Assembly (NCBI GenBank): GCA_963782985.1
Contig: CAWALU010000017.1
Span: 49,906-113,905, forward strand
Source: CAVSWT01 sp963782985
Lineage (GTDB): Bacteria; Bacteroidota; Ignavibacteria; Ignavibacteriales; Ignavibacteriaceae
Direction: 5' to 3'
Length of the DNA stretch: 64,000 bases
The notes beneath the pieces are model-generated. The model ran no database searches and was not told where the DNA came from. It saw only the letters and a program-made list of their open reading frames with translations. Positions within the stretch are counted from its first letter, which is position 1, and each line of letters opens with the position of its first letter. The position numbers and the translations under genes were made by a program. This document shows positions 8,599 through 16,431 of this stretch, piece by piece.

Positions 8599-11199
8599 TT
8601 ATCCGAACAAATTATATTGATTGAAAGTTAACTGAAGATATTCAAAAACTGAGTTCTTAAATTCGTAGTAGATGAAGACAGACGAAATTATTACGAGCAT
8701 GAATAGAATGCTGTAAAGATAAACGCTTCCCGCGTTAACGTCAAAAATTACATATATGCCTTTCATCAGGCGGTAAAAAATCCAGACGGTAAATAAGACA
8801 AGCACAATAAAAATATATTCATTGCCAATATTTGCATTTAAAATTCTGTACAAAATAATTCCTACGGGAATAAGAAGAACTAAAGGCAAAAATGACCAGA
8901 CGACAGTAAAGTATGAGTTGGATAAATAAACTTTATTGCGCACAAAAAATGAAGCGGCTTTAACTATAAAAACAACAATAATTAAAACTACCGCAGATGC
9001 TATTGACAGCCATATTATTGATTGAAAAGGATTCCAGCATATATAGCTTACAACCTTCATTAAATTTTTGCTTCCGAAGGAAAGTAAAATTCTTTCAAAG
9101 GCAACGCTTTCCCTAAAGTAATAAAATAAATTGCTAAGCAATAGTCCGCTTACCATCGACACAACGACTAACAGTATTGTTGAATGATAGCCGGAAATAA
9201 TTCTTTGGTCTCGCACATCGGCGTAAAAATTATACGGACGCAATAGCGCGCGAGAGGCGTCTTCTCTAAATTTTCTGCCGGAGTTTACTAAAATTCCGAT
9301 TAAAATTGCGAGCACAATTCCAAATACAATAAAGATCATCGGCGCGTCGTCTTTTTTGCTGCCGATGGGAATGGTTACATTTTCAGAATTATGAAGCATT
9401 GCCGAAACTACTTTGTAGCTAAGTCTGTCAGCGCTTCGGTTTTCGCCTGCAATACCTAAGTGATATAAATTTTCTTTATTGTATCCGCCTATAACAGAAG
9501 TATAATCGCCGCGGTAATCAAACATTGAATTAAGAAAATATCCCGGTAAATTATATTGTTTTGTATAATCAATTATATCTTCAAAAAACTTTGCCTGCGC
9601 TTCAAATGAATGCGCGTTTGCATAGCCGTCGGTATTACCGAGGCTAACAATATATGAGGCGCCGCTAATTATTATTTTCCCTTTGCCAATTTCATTTTGC
9701 GCTTTTTTAATTTGATCAGTTTCCTCGGCGGAAGGGATTTTATCAAACAATTCTAATCCATAAAAATCCAAGCCTTTAATTTCTTTTAGATTAGCGTCTA
9801 AAAATGAAGCATAAGTTAATCCGTTATAATTTTCTTTAGTTGTGTTTACCAAAGATTGAAGAAAAGATATATGCGCGTCAATGCCGGGAAGATATGAGCC
9901 GCCAAAACCTACAGCCGCCACAGCTGAATAATTTTTATATTCCTTAATAAAATTTTTAACGTAGCTGTTAGCGCGCGCTATAAAATTTTGATCTTGCGTT
10001 AACTGTTTTGGAATTGAGTTTAAGGGGATTTCGATAAAAGCCAGCAAGCCGTAACGCTCGCACAAATCTAAATAATATGGATGCGGAACAAACTTAGCGA
10101 AACGTACAACGTTAAATCCCGTTTGCTTTATAATTTTAATATCCCGTTCCATTTGATTATAAGAAGTTAAGCTTCCATAATCATAAAATGAGGGGACGTA
10201 AGTTACGCCGTTAAGTTTAAAAAGATTATCATTTAATGTAAGCGAATCTTTATTTGCTATTAACGAAATAATAGAAATTTTCTTTTTGGCGATGTCAACC
10301 AAAGTTTCATCGTGCCATAATTCAAATTTTACTGTGTACGATTGAGGATTATCCGGACTCCAAAAGATGGGAGCCGCGCTTTCCATTGAAAGTTCAATTT
10401 CTTTTTCTTGATTTTTTTTAAGCTCAAATTTTTCTTCCGGCGTGGAAGGATTAACCGCTCCATCTGGGGAAAGTAATGTAACCTTTAAATTGAAAATATT
10501 TTTATCGTCTAACGTATCAGCAGGGTTTCTAAATTCTTTGTTTTCAATTTTAGAGTTGAATTGAAATTTAACTCTGTTGTTTTTAGAGAGAATGTTATAA
10601 TTAATATTATAGTCAGAAATAGAAATATTGGGAATTAAATGAATGTAAACATCTCTAAAAATTCCCCCAAAACTACGCGGAAATAAAAAACGTTGTTTAA
10701 CCGGAATTGTATTTTCAGAATCTAATTCATAAAAAACTTTTACCGAAAGCAGATTGTTGGCGTCTTCTTTTAAAATATCTCTCGGCAGCTCAAGATTAAA
10801 AGGAAACTCGCCCCCCGTATGCCTGTATATAATAACGTTATTTACGGAAATATCGGCGGTGTAATTCAATCCAAGAAAAAACAACTTCATTTTATAATTG
10901 TTGATTTCATTTCTTGAAAGTGAAAAACGTTTTTCAAAAACTAATTCGCCGTCGCCCTCAAAAACCGACGGCACATTTACGGCAACCTTGTTTTTGTCTT
11001 TATCTTTTGATGAATAAACATTCCATTCACCGTTAAGAGAAATTATTTTTCTTTTGGAAGTTATGTCGAAGAAGAGGCTGTCGTTAAGTTTTATTTGATA
11101 GTTGGGAAGTTCTTTAAAAACAATTTGACCGTAATTTTTTGACAAACTTGAAAGGAGTATAAAAGCGAGGGCAAAACATAAATACCTGCGGAAAACCAT
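8599..11199 (-). CDS. Membrane-anchored GH2-like protein, probably catalytically inactive
   Basis: 866 residues. After a signal peptide (FALAFILLSSLSKNYGQ) come the GH2 sugar-binding, Ig-like and TIM-barrel domains: SLNGEWNVYSS, LNGVTYVPSFYDYG, and GFNVVRFAKFVPHPYYLDLCERYG closely follow beta-galactosidase/glucuronidase. However, where GH2 has the acid/base Asn-Glu the sequence reads AVGFGGSY (about residues 424-431), and where the nucleophile Glu should be it reads IIISGASY (about 505-512). Both catalytic glutamates therefore appear to be absent. From about residue 625 onward the protein has some six hydrophobic segments, an unusual membrane domain for GH2. It starts the smc-lpxB gene run. 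A role as a sugar-binding or structural envelope protein is inferred; no reaction is assigned. Confidence 0.75.
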   Translation of the reverse strand: MVFRRYLCFALAFILLSSLSKNYGQIVFKELPNYQIKLNDSLFFDITSKRKIISLNGEWNVYSSKDKDKNKVAVNVPSVFEGDGELVFEKRFSLSRNEINNYKMKLFFLGLNYTADISVNNVIIYRHTGGEFPFNLELPRDILKEDANNLLSVKVFYELDSENTIPVKQRFLFPRSFGGIFRDVYIHLIPNISISDYNINYNILSKNNRVKFQFNSKIENKEFRNPADTLDDKNIFNLKVTLLSPDGAVNPSTPEEKFELKKNQEKEIELSMESAAPIFWSPDNPQSYTVKFELWHDETLVDIAKKKISIISLIANKDSLTLNDNLFKLNGVTYVPSFYDYGSLTSYNQMERDIKIIKQTGFNVVRFAKFVPHPYYLDLCERYGLLAFIEIPLNSIPKQLTQDQNFIARANSYVKNFIKEYKNYSAVAAVGFGGSYLPGIDAHISFLQSLVNTTKENYNGLTYASFLDANLKEIKGLDFYGLELFDKIPSAEETDQIKKAQNEIGKGKIIISGASYIVSLGNTDGYANAHSFEAQAKFFEDIIDYTKQYNLPGYFLNSMFDYRGDYTSVIGGYNKENLYHLGIAGENRSADRLSYKVVSAMLHNSENVTIPIGSKKDDAPMIFIVFGIVLAILIGILVNSGRKFREDASRALLRPYNFYADVRDQRIISGYHSTILLVVVSMVSGLLLSNLFYYFRESVAFERILLSFGSKNLMKVVSYICWNPFQSIIWLSIASAVVLIIVVFIVKAASFFVRNKVYLSNSYFTVVWSFLPLVLLIPVGIILYRILNANIGNEYIFIVLVLFTVWIFYRLMKGIYVIFDVNAGSVYLYSILFMLVIISSVFIYYEFKNSVFEYLQLTFNQYNLFG

Positions 11200-11285
11200 C
11201 CGTTATCAATTTTCCTAAATTGTTGAAAATAAACCTACAAAGATAATAAAGAAAGGAGGGGAAATCAATCAGCGTTAAAGCAATT

Positions 11286-11318
11286 AAAAGTGGATTTGAA
11301 AGGCTCAAATCCACTTTT
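11286..11318 (-). terminator. Rho-independent terminator of tpiA
   Basis: A perfect 14-bp inverted repeat, AAAAGTGGATTTGA and its complement, around the loop AAGGC, 20 bases past the tpiA stop codon. The arms begin and end with A/T runs, so it could stop transcription in both directions, but tpiA is the only gene that reads into it from close by. Confidence 0.85.
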
Positions 11319-11337
11319 AAAATTAAATTTTAAAGTC

Positions 11338-12093
11338 TTAAACCGCTTTGATAATTCCCATAAAAGAATCGGCTTTTAGACAGGCGCCGCCAACCAACGC
11401 GCCGTCAATATCTTTTTGCGACATTAGCTCTTTGGCGTTATCCGCTTTAACGCTTCCGCCGTATTGAATAATTAATTTTTTAGCGGAATCTGCGCCATAT
11501 TCAATTTCAATTAAATCTCTAATAAATTCGTGAACTTCTTCAGCTTGGTCGGGAGTTGCAGTTTTGCCGGTGCCGATAGCCCAAACAGGTTCATAAGCAA
11601 TTATTATTTTCGAAAGTTCGTCTTTGGAAACGTGTTCAAGTCCTTTTATAATTTGCTTTTTAATAACATCTTTTGCCATATCTTTTTCACGTTCATCCAA
11701 AGTTTCTCCCACGCAAAATATCGGTTTCAAACCTGCCTCTAAAGCTTTTTTTATTTTTTTATTTATAAGTTCATCGGATTCTTTATAGATTGCTCTTCTT
11801 TCACTGTGTCCAATAATTACAAATTCGCAGCCCACGCTTTTTAGCATTTGCGCAGAAACTTCCCCCGTATAAGCGCCGCTGTCATTTTCGTTCATGTTTT
11901 GCGCGCCGAGTTTTATTGAAGTTCCTTTTATTAATGAATGAGCTTCACTTAAAGAAGTGAAAGGCGGACAGATAATTACATCGCAATTAATTTTTTCGCC
12001 CGTTAATGTTGAAGTTAATTTTGAAATTAAGTTTTGAGATTCGGAAAGATCATTGTTCATCTTCCAATTTCCGGCAATTACTTTTCTGCGCAT
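11338..12093 (-). CDS. tpiA: Triosephosphate isomerase
   Basis: A 251-residue TIM-barrel enzyme that interconverts dihydroxyacetone phosphate and glyceraldehyde 3-phosphate in glycolysis and gluconeogenesis. The catalytic residues are visible: Lys11 in AGNWKMN, His96 in IIGHSERR and Glu168 in AYEPVWAIGTG, with the phosphate-gripping loop just after it. GGSVKADN and DGALVGGACL complete the barrel signature. The length is standard. The gene has its own terminator and is divergent from the MFS gene across a 217-base gap that should hold both promoters. Nothing unusual is seen. Confidence 0.98.
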   Translation of the reverse strand: MRRKVIAGNWKMNNDLSESQNLISKLTSTLTGEKINCDVIICPPFTSLSEAHSLIKGTSIKLGAQNMNENDSGAYTGEVSAQMLKSVGCEFVIIGHSERRAIYKESDELINKKIKKALEAGLKPIFCVGETLDEREKDMAKDVIKKQIIKGLEHVSKDELSKIIIAYEPVWAIGTGKTATPDQAEEVHEFIRDLIEIEYGADSAKKLIIQYGGSVKADNAKELMSQKDIDGALVGGACLKADSFMGIIKAV

Positions 12094-12310
12094 GGCAATC
12101 CTTTTTTTTAAGAATTAAAAAATCAAGCTTATATTTAAAAATAAGGAAGAAGAATTTTACATCAAATTTAAGATAAAATAATCTTAGCGGGTTTAAGTTT
12201 TCTGCTCGGCTTTGTGGTGAAAAAGTTTTACCGTGAAGTATCACTTAGTATTTCATATTTAAAAAATTCTCACCTATTTTATTTGTCAAAAAAAAACTTC
12301 CATTAAAATT

Positions 12311-13495
12311 TTGAAACTCAAACAAATTCCAAAGCAGGTAATATTTCTCGGCTTAATAAGTCTGTTTACAGATATGGCAAGCGAGATGCTTTACCCCATC
12401 ACTCCAATTTTTTTAACGGGGGCATTAGGCGCTTCAATGGCTGTGGTTGGAATAATTGAAGGTCTTGCAGAATTTATAGCGGGAATTTTAAAAGGATATT
12501 TCGGAAAACTTTCTGACAAACTCGGCAAGCGCTCAATATTTGTTACGCTTGGTTACGGCTTATCTGCATTATCAAAACCGCTACCGGGAATTTTTCCTTT
12601 TATTTCAACTGTTGTTGTTTCCAGAGTTACGGATAGAGTTGGGAAAGGAATTAGAACTGCTCCGCGCGATGCGTTGTTGGCGTCATATTCATCTGAAAAA
12701 AATACAGGCGCAATTTTTGGCTTTCACAGGGGAATGGATACGCTAGGCGCCGCGCTGGGACCTTTCGCAGCTTTAAGTCTTCTTCATTTTTATCCTGAGA
12801 ATTATACTCTAATTTTTCTTGTCGCTTTTATTCCTTCAATAATTGCCGTTGCATTTACTTTTTTAATTAAAGACAAACCAATTCAAAAAAAAGAAATTCA
12901 TCGCGGCAGCTATAAAGATTTTTGGAACGCGGCGCCTTCGCAATACAAATCATTAATATTTTTAATTACAATATTTTCTTTGGTAAACAGCAGCGATGTT
13001 TTTTTAATTTTAAAATCACAAAATATTTCTAATTCAAATACATTGGCTATACTTGGTTACATATTTTATAATCTCGTGTATGCTTTTACTTCATACCCGA
13101 TGGGAAAACTTTCCGACAAATTCGGTAAACGAAAAATTTTTATTGTGGGGTTATTTATTTTTTCGATAGTTTATATCGGCTTTGCACTAATACCAAATTT
13201 ATTTTTTGTTTGGATTTTCTTTGCGCTGTACGGCATTTACGCCGCCGCAACGGAGGGGGTTGCAAAAGCCTGGGTTTCAGATTTAATTCCTGATAGAAAT
13301 AGAGGAACCGCAATTGGATTATTAACTATGTTTTCCAGCTTTGCGATAATGCTTGGTTCTTTTTTAACGGGATATCTTTGGGATGAATTCGGTTCGCGGG
13401 TTCCTTTTATTTTATCTTCGATGGTGAGTTTTATAATTGCAATAATTTTTCTTTTCAAAAAAGATAAAAAACTTTCTCAAAAAATTAATATCTGA
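12311..13495 (+). CDS. Major facilitator superfamily transporter
   Basis: 394 residues with about twelve hydrophobic segments and the MFS loop motifs between helices 2 and 3 (GYFGKLSDKLGKRS) and, in the second half, YPMGKLSDKFGKRK, which shows the internal duplication of the family. The N-terminal SLFTDMASEMLYPITP and RVTDRVGKGIRTAPRDALL belong to the MFS branch often found in metal or drug resistance contexts; the substrate is not known. The chosen start is a TTG; no good in-frame ATG precedes the first helix, and family members begin at the same point. The gene is convergent with the AMP nucleosidase gene and their ends overlap by 11 bases, so no terminator separates them. Confidence 0.85.
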   Translation: MKLKQIPKQVIFLGLISLFTDMASEMLYPITPIFLTGALGASMAVVGIIEGLAEFIAGILKGYFGKLSDKLGKRSIFVTLGYGLSALSKPLPGIFPFISTVVVSRVTDRVGKGIRTAPRDALLASYSSEKNTGAIFGFHRGMDTLGAALGPFAALSLLHFYPENYTLIFLVAFIPSIIAVAFTFLIKDKPIQKKEIHRGSYKDFWNAAPSQYKSLIFLITIFSLVNSSDVFLILKSQNISNSNTLAILGYIFYNLVYAFTSYPMGKLSDKFGKRKIFIVGLFIFSIVYIGFALIPNLFFVWIFFALYGIYAAATEGVAKAWVSDLIPDRNRGTAIGLLTMFSSFAIMLGSFLTGYLWDEFGSRVPFILSSMVSFIIAIIFLFKKDKKLSQKINI

Positions 13496-14261
13496 AATGT
13501 TTTATCTGCTCCCCTTTTTTTCCAATATCCGTCATAGCTTCAATACCTAATTCCAGATGAATTTGAGAATATTTTTCAGTGACAATTAAATCGGACTCTT
13601 CAGTTTTTATTCCTTCGGGAACCATCGGCATATCTGATACCAGCAGCAAGGCGCCGCGCGGAATTTCATTTACTAATCCCACAATAAAAAGCGTTGCCGT
13701 TTCCATATCAATTCCAATAGCGGAAAGTTTTTGCAAATATTTTTTGAACGCGTTATCCCATTCCCACACGCGCCGGTTAGTAGTGTAAACAACCCCTGTT
13801 CTATATTCCAAATCTCTCGCGACGATTTTTTCCGAGACAAATTTATGAAGCTTGAACGAAGGCATAGCGGGAACTTCCGCGGGCAAATAATCATGACTTG
13901 TTCCTTCGCCCCTAATTGCAGCGGTGGGAAGTATAAAATAACCAAGCTCGGTTGATTTTTTTAAGCCGCCGCATTTGCCCAGAAATAAAACGCCCTTTGG
14001 TTTTACGGCGACAAGCAAATCCATAATAGTTGCGGCGTTCGCAGAACCCATTCCAAAATTAATTATTGTAAGTCCGTTTGAATTGGTGGCAGTTTGCATT
14101 GGTCTGCCGATGCCATTAATATTACATTTAAATTTCTCGGCAAAGTTTGTAACGTAATTATGAAAATTTGTTAAAAGTAAATATTCGCCGAATTCATCCA
14201 GGTGTGTCGCGGTGTATCTCGGCAGCCAATTTTTTGCAATATCAAGTTTGGTTTTTAACAT
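13485..14261 (-). CDS. amn: AMP nucleosidase
   Basis: A 258-residue enzyme of the nucleoside phosphorylase superfamily, matching the short AMP nucleosidase found in Bacteroidetes. It would hydrolyse AMP to adenine and ribose 5-phosphate, adjusting purine pools. Visible features are the phosphorylase core IINFGMGSANAATIMDLL, the GKCGGLK loop, AAIRGEGTSHDY, and the GIDMETATLF segment whose Met-Glu pair contacts the ribose in this superfamily, followed by LLVSDMPMVPEG. The E. coli enzyme is much longer because of an N-terminal regulatory domain that is missing here. It is a single gene in its direction. Confidence 0.87.
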   Translation of the reverse strand: MLKTKLDIAKNWLPRYTATHLDEFGEYLLLTNFHNYVTNFAEKFKCNINGIGRPMQTATNSNGLTIINFGMGSANAATIMDLLVAVKPKGVLFLGKCGGLKKSTELGYFILPTAAIRGEGTSHDYLPAEVPAMPSFKLHKFVSEKIVARDLEYRTGVVYTTNRRVWEWDNAFKKYLQKLSAIGIDMETATLFIVGLVNEIPRGALLLVSDMPMVPEGIKTEESDLIVTEKYSQIHLELGIEAMTDIGKKGEQIKHFRY

Positions 14262-14507
14262 TTTTATTTGTGGAATATTTTTGAAATCGTTCTAAAAAAA
14301 TAAATAAATATAAGTGCATTAAAAAATAAAACAGTCTATCAAAAAAAATATTAGAGGCGTTCTAAAAACAAAGAAGCTGTCAGTAAGGGTTTGCAAATAA
14401 AGCGCAGGCTTTAGTTTTAATAAATACATTTTGCGAAAGATTTTTTAATAATTAAGTTATGATAGGCTATCATTAGAAATTTCAAATACCAATTGTAATA
14501 TTAAAAG

Positions 14508-15251
14508 ATGAACACTAAAATTTCCGATTTAACCAGTACATTAAAAGCAATGGTGAAAAAAGAATTTAAAGTTTTTGCGTCGGCATTTGCTATAATTTTT
14601 TGCGCATTAATATTCATACAAATAGCGGATGAAGTTTTTGAAGGCGCAACTAAAAATTTTGACAAATGGGCGATGAATATTTTCCGCGAAGAAAATAATC
14701 CGGCAGAACCAATTGGAGCTGAGTGGGTAACCAACTCAGTTAGAGATATAACTGCGCTTGGCAGCGGAACGGTAATTGTAATTTTTACTATTGCCGTACT
14801 TGGATTTTTGTTGTTTCAAAAAGAATATATTATGGCATATTTAATTTTAGGCGCAACCATAGGCGGCGGGTTGCTCGGTTTATTTTTAAAGGAATTTTTT
14901 GGAAGAGAACGCCCCGATTTAATTTATCATTTAATGCCGGAAACATCGTTAAGCTTTCCCAGCGGGCATTCAATGATGTCTATGGTTATATATCTTTCCT
15001 TTGCGGCGCTGCTGGCGCGTATTCAAAATAAAAGATCGGTTAAAATTTATATTATTTCCATTGCTTTGTTTTTGTCATTCATAATCGGAGTTAGCAGAAT
15101 ATATCTGGGCGTTCATTACGCCACGGATGTTATGGCGGGATGGTCAATCGGATTAGCATGGGCGGCTTTGTGCTGGCTGTTTGCTTATTATTTGCAGCAT
15201 AGAAAAAACAAAAAATTAACTTCGCAAAATGATTCAGCGCTTGATGAATGA
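14508..15251 (+). CDS. PAP2-family membrane phosphatase
   Basis: 247 residues with about six membrane segments and the three-part PAP2/acid phosphatase motif: KEFFGRERP (residues 128-136), SFPSGHS (149-155) with the catalytic His154, and SRIYLGVHYATD (196-207) with the nucleophile His203. Such enzymes remove phosphate from phosphatidic acid, phosphatidylglycerol phosphate or undecaprenyl pyrophosphate at the outer face of the inner membrane; the last would support cell-wall and polysaccharide lipid carrier recycling. Which substrate applies cannot be read here. The end overlaps the start of the rhomboid gene, so the two are co-translated. Confidence 0.88.
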   Translation: MNTKISDLTSTLKAMVKKEFKVFASAFAIIFCALIFIQIADEVFEGATKNFDKWAMNIFREENNPAEPIGAEWVTNSVRDITALGSGTVIVIFTIAVLGFLLFQKEYIMAYLILGATIGGGLLGLFLKEFFGRERPDLIYHLMPETSLSFPSGHSMMSMVIYLSFAALLARIQNKRSVKIYIISIALFLSFIIGVSRIYLGVHYATDVMAGWSIGLAWAALCWLFAYYLQHRKNKKLTSQNDSALDE

Positions 15252-15891
15252 GGATAAGCAAAAAATATTTAAGGCATTTATAATTCCCGGCACATTTGTA
15301 ATTATAATGTGGCTTGTAAAATTAGTGGAAATATTATTTCACCTAAATTTTACTTCGTACGGAATTTTTCCTCTCAGTTTTTCTAATTTATCCGGTATTA
15401 TTTTTTCTCCCTTAATTCATGCAGATTTTTCACATCTATTTTCCAACACAATTCCTATAATTTTTTTAGGATGGGGAGTTGTATTTTTTTATAAATCCGC
15501 TTCGGTAAAAGTATTTCTTTCCATTTATTTTTTTACGGGAATTTTAGTTTGGCTCCTCGGCAGACCCGCTTATCACATCGGCGCCAGCGGCTTAGTTTAC
15601 GGGTTAGCGGCGTTTTTGTTTTTTAGCGGAATTATACGGCGCGATAATAGATCGATAGCGCTTGCGTTAGTGGTTACTTTTTTATACGGAAGTTTAATTT
15701 GGGGAGTTCTGCCTGTAAACAACGGCATATCGTGGGAGTCCCATTTGTTCGGAGCTTTAATTGGAATAATACTCGCTTTTGTTTTTCGTAAAAGCGATCC
15801 GTTTAAAAAATATGATTGGGAAGATGAAGATTATGATGGAGATAAAAATAATTTAGAAATTTCTTATGATAGGGAAGATCAGTTTGATTAA
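15229..15891 (+). CDS. Rhomboid family intramembrane serine protease
   Basis: Up to 220 residues with about six membrane helices. The catalytic pair is clear: Ser120 in HIGASGLVYG (rhomboid GxSG) and His172 in WESHLFGAL; the early HADFSHLFSN carries the conserved His and Asn that shape the oxyanion region. Rhomboids cut single-span membrane proteins within the lipid bilayer. The C-terminus is a charged acidic cytoplasmic tail (DWEDEDYDGD). Two starts are possible: ATG at 15229, or ATG at 15244, which would reduce the overlap with the phosphatase gene to 8 bases; neither has a strong ribosome binding site. The substrate is unknown. Confidence 0.9.
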   Translation: MIQRLMNEDKQKIFKAFIIPGTFVIIMWLVKLVEILFHLNFTSYGIFPLSFSNLSGIIFSPLIHADFSHLFSNTIPIIFLGWGVVFFYKSASVKVFLSIYFFTGILVWLLGRPAYHIGASGLVYGLAAFLFFSGIIRRDNRSIALALVVTFLYGSLIWGVLPVNNGISWESHLFGALIGIILAFVFRKSDPFKKYDWEDEDYDGDKNNLEISYDREDQFD

Positions 15892-15933
15892 TATTTTGGA
15901 GGCTCGATCATCAACAACAAAAAACATTTTTTA

Positions 15934-16281
15934 TTATTTGGTTGCGGCAAACCAAATCGCCGCCAAAAAACCAATTCCGAAAATAGCGTAAAGATAAATT
16001 GACGAACCGGTTTCAAATGGAATTTCGTTTACCGCGGAAATATCCGATATGGGTATTTGCATATAGGTTCCATCCGTCAACGCGCCTTCTAAAAAATCGC
16101 CTTTAACTGAAAGTAATTTTGTTTTATAATTAAAATTAAATTTTTCCCCGTTCTTTGTAGTAATTGTCGTTACCTTGTATTTATCTCTTGAAATTTGTCT
16201 TTGAATCAAATCGTTTTTTGTGTAACAGCCTGTGATTGTTAAACATAAAAATATTAATATAACCGGGTAAATAATTTTCAT
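15934..16281 (-). CDS. Small lipoprotein of unknown function
   Basis: 115 residues. It opens with a lipoprotein signal peptide (IFLCLTITGC, lipobox ITGC with Cys19), so the mature protein would be lipid-anchored. A short beta-rich region follows, with TTITTKNGEKFNF, and it ends in a hydrophobic segment (IYLYAIFGIGFLAAIWFAA) that could be a second membrane anchor. I do not recognise the family. It is transcribed toward the rhomboid gene and away from the CotH gene. Confidence 0.7.
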   Translation of the reverse strand: MKIIYPVILIFLCLTITGCYTKNDLIQRQISRDKYKVTTITTKNGEKFNFNYKTKLLSVKGDFLEGALTDGTYMQIPISDISAVNEIPFETGSSIYLYAIFGIGFLAAIWFAATK

Positions 16282-16431
16282 AAAAATAAACTTATGAAAT
16301 TATTTATTTATTTAAATAAAAGTTTTTAAATTCTTTTGATTTATTTATTCTGAAATTGAAAATTAAAGGAATCATAATAATCAACAATAGCAAGGCGTTA
16401 AGACATATAAGAATTTTTATTTGAGGTTAAA

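Noticed and set aside
12050..12244. Open frame across the tpiA start and upstream gap
   Set aside because: It reads through the tpiA promoter region and gives no family pattern; a shadow frame.
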